A stretch of 15,064 nt of DNA, from NCBI GenBank assembly GCA_944389685.1, contig CALXNF010000048.1:1-15064 (forward strand), read 5' to 3'. Made by a program: the position numbers and the translations under genes. Below are positions 1 through 6,699 of this stretch, piece after piece. The notes beneath the pieces are model-generated. The model was not told where the DNA came from and made no database searches. It saw only the letters and a list, made by a program, of their open reading frames with translations. The number at the start of each line of letters is the position of its first letter. Position 1 is the stretch's first letter. This DNA comes from an uncultured Alphaproteobacteria bacterium. Lineage in GTDB: Bacteria > Pseudomonadota > Alphaproteobacteria > Rs-D84.

Positions 1-609
1 CGCTCCTCGTGACCAATCTATTATTTCGTCATCACTGGTAAATTTACGCGTAAATGTTGGTTCTCCTATTTGAGGCGTTGCTTTATAAGCAGACGGATTC
101 GCTAAATATTCCGTCAGCATTTCGGCACCAATCTTTGATACCAGCCTTTCAATATCTTCGTTCGTATCGTCTTTACCTATATCAAATTCACGACGAATAT
201 AAACATCCCCTGCGTCTAATTCAGACGTTATATTCATTAAACATACCGCACTTTTTTTATCACCGTTATAAATAGCAGTACGAATTGGTGACGGTCCGCG
301 ATATTTAGGTAAATCACTTGGATGAATATTTATACAAGGCGCAGACTCTAATACATTTTCCCGCAAAATTACACCATACGATACTACCACAACCATATCT
401 GGTGAAAAGTTATAATCTTTTATATTGGTATAAACTGGTAAATCATTTGAACCTGCCCAAACATGCACAGGTGACGGTGTTATAACCTGCTTTCTGCCAA
501 CTGGTTTCGGTGCACGTGTAAATACGGCCATGATTTCATGACCGGCTTTTAATATCGCATCAAACATAGGAACAACAAAATCGTTTGTTCCCATTAAAAC
601 TAATTTCAT
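1..609 (-). CDS. fmt: Methionyl-tRNA formyltransferase, 3' end cut by the window
   Basis: Transfers a formyl group from 10-formyltetrahydrofolate to initiator Met-tRNA in the cytoplasm, producing fMet-tRNA for translation initiation. The first 203 codons are visible; the usual family length is about 310, so the C-terminal OB-fold tRNA-binding domain lies outside. The N-terminal GTNDF (family GTPDF) opens the Rossmann-like domain. The formyltransferase signature CINIHPSDLPKYRGPSPI is at residues 92-109, with catalytic Asn94 and His96, and the third catalytic residue is Asp132 in LDAGD. The start ATG (609-607) overlaps the def stop as ATGA, which suggests translational coupling, and AGGA in the last def codons can serve as its ribosome binding site. 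The def-fmt pairing is a classical operon. The identification is secure. Confidence 0.96.
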   Translation of the reverse strand, partial: MKLVLMGTNDFVVPMFDAILKAGHEIMAVFTRAPKPVGRKQVITPSPVHVWAGSNDLPVYTNIKDYNFSPDMVVVVSYGVILRENVLESAPCINIHPSDLPKYRGPSPIRTAIYNGDKKSAVCLMNITSELDAGDVYIRREFDIGKDDTNEDIERLVSKIGAEMLTEYLANPSAYKATPQIGEPTFTRKFTSDDEIIDWSRGA

Positions 610-1109
610 TTCTTATATTTCCTAACTTTACGCATTAACATTTCACGACGGACTGGAGATAAATAATCTATAAACAAAATACCATCCAAATGGTCTGTTT
701 CATGTTGAACTATTCTTGCCGGCAAACCAGACATCTGTGCACGCAAAGGGGCACCGTTTTCATCTGTCCATTCAACCTCAACCGATTGCGGTCGAGTCAC
801 GTTTGCATAAACCGGCAACCCATCAGACCCTAAAACAGACAAGCAACCTTCTTCCATTGTGCAAACGTCACTGCTGTGCGTCAAAATCTTTGGGTTTATC
901 ATTTTGAAAACAGTTTCCGAATCCGGATCCATCATTACCAAAAATCTTTTTAAGTGACCAACCTGCGGTGCAGCCAAGCCAACCCCATTCTGGTCGCGCA
1001 TCATACCGACCATTTCGTCTAAAATATCTAAAACCTCTGGTGTGATTTCGGTTATCGGTTCACATTTTTCACGCAAAACCAAATCACCGCAAAGTTTCAT
1101 TTGCAACAT
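606..1109 (-). CDS. def: Peptide deformylase
   Basis: Removes the N-formyl group from nascent proteins at the ribosome exit, completing the cycle begun by Fmt. At 167 residues it matches the bacterial family (about 169 in E. coli). All three signature motifs are intact: GVGLAAPQ (residues 42-49), EEGCLS with metal ligand Cys89, and QHETDHLDG with metal ligands His136 and His140 and the catalytic Glu137. The start at 1109 is preceded by AAGGA seven bases upstream; a second Met at codon 4 has no comparable site. It is the first gene of def-fmt and is divergent from rmuC with only 42 bp between the start codons. Confidence 0.97.
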   Translation of the reverse strand: MLQMKLCGDLVLREKCEPITEITPEVLDILDEMVGMMRDQNGVGLAAPQVGHLKRFLVMMDPDSETVFKMINPKILTHSSDVCTMEEGCLSVLGSDGLPVYANVTRPQSVEVEWTDENGAPLRAQMSGLPARIVQHETDHLDGILFIDYLSPVRREMLMRKVRKYKK

Positions 1110-1128
1110 CTATAAATCCTTTTATAAT
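1101..1128 (+). promoter_or_regulatory. Promoter for rmuC
   Basis: TTGCAA (1101-1106) and a perfect TATAAT (1123-1128) are 16 bp apart. The expected start is near 1135, followed by AAGGA and the rmuC ATG at 1152. The -35 lies inside the first codons of def, so the two divergent promoters interleave. Confidence 0.55.
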
Positions 1129-1130
1129 GG

Positions 1131-1158
1131 ATTTTACCAAAGGATTCCTAAATGACAA
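1131..1158 (-). promoter_or_regulatory. Promoter for def-fmt
   Basis: On the minus strand TTGTCA (1158-1153) and TAAAAT (1136-1131) are separated by 16 bp. Each matches the sigma-70 consensus at 5 of 6 bases. The expected start is near 1124, just upstream of the def ribosome binding site. The -35 box lies inside the first codons of rmuC. Confidence 0.6.
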
Positions 1159-2033
1159 CTTATATTTTCATACTTCTGTTCATCATAATTATTTTATTAA
1201 TAGCTTTACTTATGCGAAAACCAACGGTTGATATATCTCCGCTACGAGAAGATAATGCAAGGCTTCGTGAAAGATTGGCCGAACGCCTAGGTGCACTTAC
1301 TCAAAATGCCATAGAATTAAAGAATATTAGCAGCGACATAGCAAACTTTAAGAACATTCTGATGGGCAACAAACAAGCTCGTGGAACTTTTGGTGAAAGA
1401 CAATTAGAAGATCTTGTCGCTGATATTATGCCACCAGAAACTTATGCGTTCCAAAGCGTATTAGAAACTGGCGTTCGACCTGATTGCATAATTCGTCTGC
1501 CATACCCACCAGGGGATATGATAATTGACAGCAAATTTCCGCTAGAAAGCTATAACCGCATGACAACTAACGGTGCAGATGAAGGTGCGAAAAAGCAATT
1601 TGAACTGGACGTACGCAAGCATATAGATGCAATTTCCGAAAAGTATATTATTCCAGGTAAAACAGCAGAATCAGCAATGATGTTCATTGCTTCAGAATCT
1701 ATATTTGAAACATTGCATCGACAATTTCCAAACGTAGTTGATTACGCCAATCGTAAAAAGGTATTCATTGTATCCCCTTCTACTTTGTGGGCTACATTAA
1801 ACACTATTCGTGCAGTATTATCGGACATAAAGATTAAACGCGTTGCCGATAAAATCAAACGAGAACTGGAATTCCTATTAACAGACCTGTCACGTTTGGC
1901 AGACCGAGCAGGCAAAGTCCAGCAACACTTCTCACAAGCAACTGTTGATATCGAGCAATTACAAACATCCATAAGTAAAATAACTCCTAGGGCTGAAAAG
2001 CTGCGAGAAATGGATTTCGGTGAAGATGATTAA
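1152..2033 (+). CDS. rmuC: RmuC-family DNA recombination protein, short form
   Basis: RmuC proteins are associated with limiting recombination at inverted repeats, and the family carries a PD-(D/E)XK nuclease-like core. Visible here are an N-terminal membrane segment (residues 4-21), a short charged helical stretch (about 30-75), the family motif GTFGERQLEDL (about 78-88), RPDCIIRLP (109-117) and IIDSKFPLESY (124-134). Asp111, Asp126 and Lys128 are plausible nuclease-fold residues. At 293 residues it is much shorter than E. coli RmuC (about 475). The loss is mainly in the N-terminal coiled coil, while the core looks complete. The start is supported by AAGGA seven bases upstream. The gene stands alone with its own promoter and ends at a bidirectional hairpin. 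The family call is strong; the biochemical role is inferred from the family. Confidence 0.9.
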   Translation: MTTYIFILLFIIIILLIALLMRKPTVDISPLREDNARLRERLAERLGALTQNAIELKNISSDIANFKNILMGNKQARGTFGERQLEDLVADIMPPETYAFQSVLETGVRPDCIIRLPYPPGDMIIDSKFPLESYNRMTTNGADEGAKKQFELDVRKHIDAISEKYIIPGKTAESAMMFIASESIFETLHRQFPNVVDYANRKKVFIVSPSTLWATLNTIRAVLSDIKIKRVADKIKRELEFLLTDLSRLADRAGKVQQHFSQATVDIEQLQTSISKITPRAEKLREMDFGEDD

Positions 2034-2058
2034 AAAACGGGGTTTATTTCCCCGTTTT
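2034..2058. terminator. Bidirectional intrinsic terminator
   Basis: AAAACGGGG (2034-2042), a 7-nt loop and CCCCGTTTT (2050-2058) form a 9-bp stem with T-rich sequence on both strands. It ends rmuC. In the other direction it contains the last codons of the convergent small gene, whose stop is at 2046-2044 in the loop. Confidence 0.85.
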
Positions 2059-2289
2059 CTTTTTCAATATTTTTTTCTGTAAGTCTAAAATTTGATTTTC
2101 ACGATTTTTTATCGTTTCTATTAACCGATTATTTTCTAAACGTAATTTTTCTAAATCTTTCCTGTTTAAAATAATTTCATTGGATAAACGACGGTTTTTC
2201 TTCCTTGTAAACATTAACATTATTAAAGCGCCCAAGACAGCACCAGCTACACCAACCGTCAAATCATATAAAACATCTGTTATAACCAT
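2044..2289 (-). CDS. Small membrane-anchored coiled-coil protein, function unknown
   Basis: An 81-residue protein I cannot assign to a family. Residues about 8-27 (LYDLTVGVAGAVLGALIMLM) form a hydrophobic membrane segment. A basic patch (RKKNRR) follows, suggesting the C-terminal part is cytoplasmic. Residues about 36-78 form a Lys/Glu/Leu-rich amphipathic helix with heptad-like spacing. The ATG at 2289 has no clear ribosome binding site; a TATAAT box ends six bases before it, so the mRNA may be leaderless. The start codon sits in the loop of a perfect 12-bp inverted repeat. The final codons fold into the terminator shared with rmuC. Coding is supported by the ordered membrane/coiled-coil architecture and by its fit between neighbours. 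Confidence 0.7.
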   Translation of the reverse strand: MVITDVLYDLTVGVAGAVLGALIMLMFTRKKNRRLSNEIILNRKDLEKLRLENNRLIETIKNRENQILDLQKKILKKKTGK

Positions 2290-2308
2290 AAGGCGATTAT
2301 AACAGATG
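2274..2308. repeat. Perfect 12-bp inverted repeat over the start of the 81-residue gene
   Basis: CATCTGTTATAA (2274-2285) and TTATAACAGATG (2297-2308) are exact reverse complements around an 11-nt loop. On the minus strand the upstream arm holds TATAAT (2301-2296) and the loop holds the ATG (2289-2287). A weak -35, GTGAAA (2323-2318), lies 16 bp upstream. It could be an operator, a hairpin in the mRNA, or a terminator for the upstream HAD gene, because TTTTATAT follows it on the minus strand. Confidence 0.6.
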
Positions 2309-2322
2309 CATATTTTTTTTCA

Positions 2323-2925
2323 CTAGGCAGATTTTCTTAAACCTGTTTTTCTGTCTACCCATACCTGCTCTTCTGCAATTTCCATCAAATACATATCCGA
2401 CTTACTATCAGCATACGAGCGTATAACATGTGGTATAATTTTGTTCTTTTTTGCCCATTCATCCATAGCAATAACCTTGTTCGCCCCCCAGCACAAAAAA
2501 TCATACTTCCACGGCTTATCTTTTTCCATACGAGAACACAACACAACATCAAATTTCATATCTTTTACTAACTGCGGAACCAAATAATCCGTACTTGCAG
2601 AAACCAATATTACCTTTCTGCCTTCCGCTTTTTCTTTTGCGACCTGCTCTTTTGCCCAACCGAAACGCTCACGCTTGTGCTGTTTTATAAATTCGGGTGC
2701 AAATTTTTTTACCATATCTGTCGTTAAAAATCTACGAGAAGCCTGCCGCCACCAAATTCCAGGAAGGTTAAAATTTCTTACAATCATAGCAATACCTATC
2801 AACGGTAAAAACAACCATGGACGCACAGACTTACGAAAGCAATACTTAACGAATCCTACGTTGGAATCCCCTGCGGACAAAGTACCGTCAAAATCAAAAA
2901 CTACTATTTCTTCTTTTTTTAACAT
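2323..2925 (-). CDS. HAD-IB phosphatase, PgpC/SerB-like
   Basis: A haloacid-dehalogenase subfamily IB phosphatase of 200 residues. Motif I is DFDGTLS, with nucleophile Asp11 and acid Asp13. Motif II is Ser109 in ILVSAS. A candidate motif III lysine is Lys150. Motif IV is YADSKSD (171-177), with metal-binding Asp173 and Asp177; the usual Gly of GDSxxD is Ala here. Residues about 34-49 are a hydrophobic stretch (RPWLFLPLIGIAMI). That layout resembles E. coli PgpC (YfhB), which dephosphorylates phosphatidylglycerol phosphate at the membrane. That substrate is an inference; a phosphoserine phosphatase-like role is the alternative. The start has AAGGA upstream and a near-consensus promoter. It is transcribed alone, in the same direction as the small gene downstream. 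Confidence 0.85.
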   Translation of the reverse strand: MLKKEEIVVFDFDGTLSAGDSNVGFVKYCFRKSVRPWLFLPLIGIAMIVRNFNLPGIWWRQASRRFLTTDMVKKFAPEFIKQHKRERFGWAKEQVAKEKAEGRKVILVSASTDYLVPQLVKDMKFDVVLCSRMEKDKPWKYDFLCWGANKVIAMDEWAKKNKIIPHVIRSYADSKSDMYLMEIAEEQVWVDRKTGLRKSA

Positions 2926-2951
2926 TTAAATTCCTTTATGCATTACGCCCG

Positions 2952-2980
2952 ATTATATCAATCTTTATTTTATTTTGCAA
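2952..2980 (-). promoter_or_regulatory. Promoter for the HAD phosphatase gene
   Basis: On the minus strand TTGCAA (2980-2975) is followed after 17 bp by a perfect TATAAT (2957-2952). The start is expected near 2945, ahead of the AAGGA and ATG at 2925. Confidence 0.7.
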
Positions 2981-2981
2981 A

Positions 2982-3005
2982 AAAAATGGGCTTATGCCCA
3001 TTTTT
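2982..3005 (-). terminator. Terminator of the efflux operon
   Basis: AAAAATGGGC (2982-2991), loop TTAT and GCCCATTTTT (2996-3005) form a 10-bp stem. On the minus strand the stem is followed by a T-run. It overlaps the RND stop codon (3006-3004) and ends the marR-tolC-adaptor-RND operon. Confidence 0.85.
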
Positions 3006-6000
3006 ACTTTTTAATACGTTTAAATTTGTTACGCAATCTTTCTATTGCAAAGAATAAAGCTGGCGTCAATGTAAACGTAAATATCAAGCTGGCGAACATA
3101 CCGCCTATCATAACCGCAGCCATAGCAACCTTCATTCCATCCGTACTCCACAACTGAGGCATCATACCTGCCATAACAGCAATAGAAGTCATCAATACCA
3201 TTGACTGTTTGCTCTTTAACTCTGCCCATAACGCCTCAAAAGGCTTTTCTCCTTTAGAGATACGAACGATCGTCGGCTCTAATACCAAAATATTGTTATT
3301 AACTACCAACCCAACCAACATCACACACGCCAACATTGCACCAACGTTCATAGAAGCACCAGATAAAAACAACAGAACAAACACGCCAGCAAAACTACTA
3401 ATAATTGAAGTCGCTATAGTAAACGGATGTGCCAATGAATTCAAAATAGCTGCCAATAACATATATGTCAAAATAACAGCTAATAAGAAAGCATTGCCTA
3501 TTTCTGTTGTCGTTTCTGATTGAATTTCTGACATACCACCAAATTCGGTACCATAACCAGATTCCCAATTTATTTTGGCTAATGCTGCTTCTATTTTTTT
3601 CTGAACAGGTCCCATTGTAGATTTACCAATATTTATATCTATTTCGGTAATTCTATTTTTATTAATACGGCTAATATCTGGTGTTGCAGGGACAACTTGT
3701 ACACTGCCCAATTCAGACAAAGGGACCATCCCCTTTTGAGAGTTTACAAACAAATTTTCAAACATTCCCTTGTTCTTAAACGGTTCCGCAAATTCTAAAA
3801 TTATCGGATATTCTTCCCCATTTTCTTTGTATTTATAATCGTCATTACCATATAATGCAGTACGCAACGTCATACCAGCATAAGAATTATTAATACCCCA
3901 GAAATTCATTTTTTCTTGATCCGGAACAAATTGGGTTTCATAGCCTGGTTTTTGTTGTGCCAGAACAGCACTTTGCACTTCTGGGATCTCATTTATCATA
4001 TCCAAAATCTGGTTGGCATATGCCGTACGCTTTTCATCATCTGCCCCAAACACATTCAAAACGATATCAGCAGATACAGCACCACTAGATATCGCCTGAC
4101 CTGCACGAACCTGCAATTCTACATCTGGAATTTCTGATAATACCGGCAATATTTGACGTGCTAATTCTTTATCAGAAACGCTACGTTCTGATACATCTTT
4201 CAAAGTCAACTTTATTGCCATATTCTGCAAACCACGATCACCGATTTTTACAGAAACAGCCGTCACATCGTCAAATTCTTTCAACTTTTCTTCTATTTGT
4301 TTTGCTATTTCTGATGATTTTTCATATGTCGCGCCCATAGGTGCACGTGCAGTTATGTTGATTTCATTTGCATCAGTTGACGGTGCAAATTCATTACCAA
4401 CAAATTTCATCAACATAGCTGATGCAATTAATGCCACAATTGCCATTATTACAACACGCCCCGAATGAACATATTGATAGTCAAACCATCTGCGCAACCA
4501 AGATTTGTCCTTAGCTTTTTTATTTTCTGATTTTTCTGCGACAACAGTTGCACTAACGGTTTTAACGTTTTGCGTCTTTTTTGATGTTTTACCCTGCGTT
4601 AAACGCAAGAATTTCGCTATCATCATCGGCGTCAAAGTGAATGAGAACAGTAAGGATAACAAAGTCAAATATACCACCGTTAAACCAAACTGATTCATAA
4701 ATTGACCTGCAATACCGCTCATAAATGCCAACGGCAAGAACACCACTACGTTTGTTCCAACACCCGCCAAAACAGATACGGCAACTTTCTTAGTACCGTC
4801 AATTGCCGCAGTTTCTGGATCTTTACCTGCACGCATTTCTTGTAACGCCGCTTCAATTAAAATAATAGCGTTTGATACCAAAGTACCCAAAGCAGATGAG
4901 TAGGCCAACAAAGTCATTGCGTTAACAGTAAAGTTGCTTGCATCCATAAAGAAGAAACCAGCAATTAATGACGCAGGAATAACAACACCTGCAATAATTG
5001 TAGAACGCCAATTACGGGTAAAGGCTAATAAAACAAGAACCGTGAATAAAACACCAAGAACAATTCCCCAAATGGTACTATAAGTTTCATCCGCAACAGC
5101 GATTGAAGAATCAGATATTATCTCCATTGTTGCATCTGGAAATTGAGCTTTTAAATCGGCCTGTAATTCCGGTATTTTGTCACGTAATGCTTTTGATACA
5201 TTTATCGCATTACCATCAGAAGCCTTTACAACAGAGGCAATGATAACGTCATCGCCATTATAACGCGCCCCATTTTCTATATCGCGCGCAGAATCCGTTA
5301 TTGTAGCAACATCACTTAATTTAAACTTTTGACCTTCTACGGTCGTCAGCTGTAAATTAGCAATCTCATCAACGCTGCTAAATTCACCTATAAAGCGAAC
5401 ATTTGAAGAATCTGTACCAAACTCAATTTTTCCGCCCGGCACATTTAAATTTCTTGCCCCCAAGGCTGATACAACGTCCATAACCGTTGCACCACGTGCC
5501 GCCAATAATTCAGGATTCATTTCTATTCTAATTGCACGCGTTTTTCCACCAAAAACGCTGACGCTGGCAACACCAGAAATACCTGTAATCTGATTGGACA
5601 TAGTATCATCTACGTATTCCTGTAAGTCACGTAAATTCGAACCACTGATGGCAATATCAACAACAGATTCTTCCAACGGGTTTAACTTTTCCACGATTGG
5701 TTGTTCCATATCATCTGGAAATTCAGACAACAAAGAATCCAATTTAGTTTTTACTTCCGTCGCTTTATCGTTTACGTCAACCCCAAGATTAAACTCTGCC
5801 ATCACAAAACCACCGTTTTCAAAGGCTTGTGATGTTAGCTTTTTTAATTCTGATACTTCAGATATCGCGTCTTCGGCCCGTTTAATAACCTGCGATTCAA
5901 TTTCTGAAGATGCGGCACCAGGATAAATAAAAGTTGCCGTAACCATAGGGAAATCAACTGACGGTGTACGCTCTATGTTCATTTTTGGAAAAGACACAAA

Positions 6001-6069
6001 ACCTAATACCACCCAAAATAAAACAAACATTACAGTTGTGACTGGTCTACGTACGAAAAACTTTAACAT
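3004..6069 (-). CDS. RND (HAE1/AcrB-type) transporter permease with altered proton-relay residues
   Basis: An inner-membrane trimeric pump subunit of 1021 residues (AcrB 1049). It has the N-terminal TM1 (about 10-27), two large periplasmic loops with porter-domain motifs such as YPGAASSEIE, twelve predicted TM segments, and a Lys/Thr-rich cytoplasmic linker (about 493-523) between the halves. In AcrB, Asp407-Asp408 (TM4), Lys940 (TM10), Arg971 and Thr978 (TM11) carry protons. Here the TM4 motif reads GTLVSNAIILIE, giving Ser399-Asn400. The TM10 motif reads GLVVNNNILVLE, giving Asn924 for Lys940. TM11 reads KQSMVLMTS, giving Lys954 for Arg971, with Thr961 kept. The usual proton pathway therefore looks broken while the rest is well conserved. 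A good ribosome binding site (AGGGAG) precedes the ATG, and the gene lies 31 bp after the adaptor. The family is certain; energy coupling and substrate are unknown. Confidence 0.93.
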   Translation of the reverse strand: MLKFFVRRPVTTVMFVLFWVVLGFVSFPKMNIERTPSVDFPMVTATFIYPGAASSEIESQVIKRAEDAISEVSELKKLTSQAFENGGFVMAEFNLGVDVNDKATEVKTKLDSLLSEFPDDMEQPIVEKLNPLEESVVDIAISGSNLRDLQEYVDDTMSNQITGISGVASVSVFGGKTRAIRIEMNPELLAARGATVMDVVSALGARNLNVPGGKIEFGTDSSNVRFIGEFSSVDEIANLQLTTVEGQKFKLSDVATITDSARDIENGARYNGDDVIIASVVKASDGNAINVSKALRDKIPELQADLKAQFPDATMEIISDSSIAVADETYSTIWGIVLGVLFTVLVLLAFTRNWRSTIIAGVVIPASLIAGFFFMDASNFTVNAMTLLAYSSALGTLVSNAIILIEAALQEMRAGKDPETAAIDGTKKVAVSVLAGVGTNVVVFLPLAFMSGIAGQFMNQFGLTVVYLTLLSLLFSFTLTPMMIAKFLRLTQGKTSKKTQNVKTVSATVVAEKSENKKAKDKSWLRRWFDYQYVHSGRVVIMAIVALIASAMLMKFVGNEFAPSTDANEINITARAPMGATYEKSSEIAKQIEEKLKEFDDVTAVSVKIGDRGLQNMAIKLTLKDVSERSVSDKELARQILPVLSEIPDVELQVRAGQAISSGAVSADIVLNVFGADDEKRTAYANQILDMINEIPEVQSAVLAQQKPGYETQFVPDQEKMNFWGINNSYAGMTLRTALYGNDDYKYKENGEEYPIILEFAEPFKNKGMFENLFVNSQKGMVPLSELGSVQVVPATPDISRINKNRITEIDINIGKSTMGPVQKKIEAALAKINWESGYGTEFGGMSEIQSETTTEIGNAFLLAVILTYMLLAAILNSLAHPFTIATSIISSFAGVFVLLFLSGASMNVGAMLACVMLVGLVVNNNILVLEPTIVRISKGEKPFEALWAELKSKQSMVLMTSIAVMAGMMPQLWSTDGMKVAMAAVMIGGMFASLIFTFTLTPALFFAIERLRNKFKRIKK

Positions 6070-6100
6070 TTTAAAAACTCCCTAAAAATATGTAATATAT

Positions 6101-6697
6101 TTATTTTCTTACTTGAACTTTATCACCGGCATTTATCTTAGAAAGAATTACTACGTCCCCGTCAGTTAACCCAACGACGAGAGCATTTTCTGCATCTTGC
6201 CTGACTACCCTTACATTTTTAATTGTTGCAATGCCGTTATCATCAATCAGCACGGTGTCATTATTTACCGCATACAAAGGTACAAAATATCCCGTTGTTT
6301 CAAACTCTGCATAATGCAAACCGTCTTCAACACCACGAGTACGAACAATATGCATACCTGTATTCAAATCGATATCCTTAGACACAGACACTATTTCACC
6401 ATTACCAACGCGCTGTCCTGGTTTCAACTTATCCACCCTATAAGAAGAAACCAAGGCTCTATTGTTTTTTACAGCAATGGGTTCACGCAATACCCCCTTT
6501 TCATTATGTACGCTTACGGCATATACTGGCGCCCCAACATCGACAGAATGACGCGCTGTATTAAACACAGACATAGATTTTTCCGCACCGATTGCCGCAA
6601 AACGAAAAACGACCCACCCCGCCAAAACCGCCGCACAAATCCAATAAAGCGTATTTCTAAATTTTTTCGTTTTTATTTTTTCTTTTATCTTTTCCAT
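6101..6697 (-). CDS. Minimal RND periplasmic adaptor (membrane fusion protein) lacking hairpin and lipoyl domains
   Basis: A 198-residue protein between the outer-membrane and RND genes, where a periplasmic adaptor is expected. A basic cytoplasmic start (residues 1-14) and one membrane segment (about 16-36) anchor it. Residues about 50-138 resemble the adaptor beta-barrel domain, including IVSVSKDIDLNTGMHIVRT. Residues about 139-198 resemble the membrane-proximal domain: VPLYAV, a VLIDDNG turn, then GLTDGDVVI and AGDKVQV. These align with the C-terminal half of AcrA (397 residues). No biotinyl/lipoyl domain or alpha-hairpin is present. They have not been split off by a frameshift, because the tolC-like stop lies two bases upstream and a strong AGGTGAG ribosome binding site decides the start. 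The adaptor assignment is an inference from pattern and position. Confidence 0.75.
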   Translation of the reverse strand: MEKIKEKIKTKKFRNTLYWICAAVLAGWVVFRFAAIGAEKSMSVFNTARHSVDVGAPVYAVSVHNEKGVLREPIAVKNNRALVSSYRVDKLKPGQRVGNGEIVSVSKDIDLNTGMHIVRTRGVEDGLHYAEFETTGYFVPLYAVNNDTVLIDDNGIATIKNVRVVRQDAENALVVGLTDGDVVILSKINAGDKVQVRK

Positions 6698-6699
6698 CT

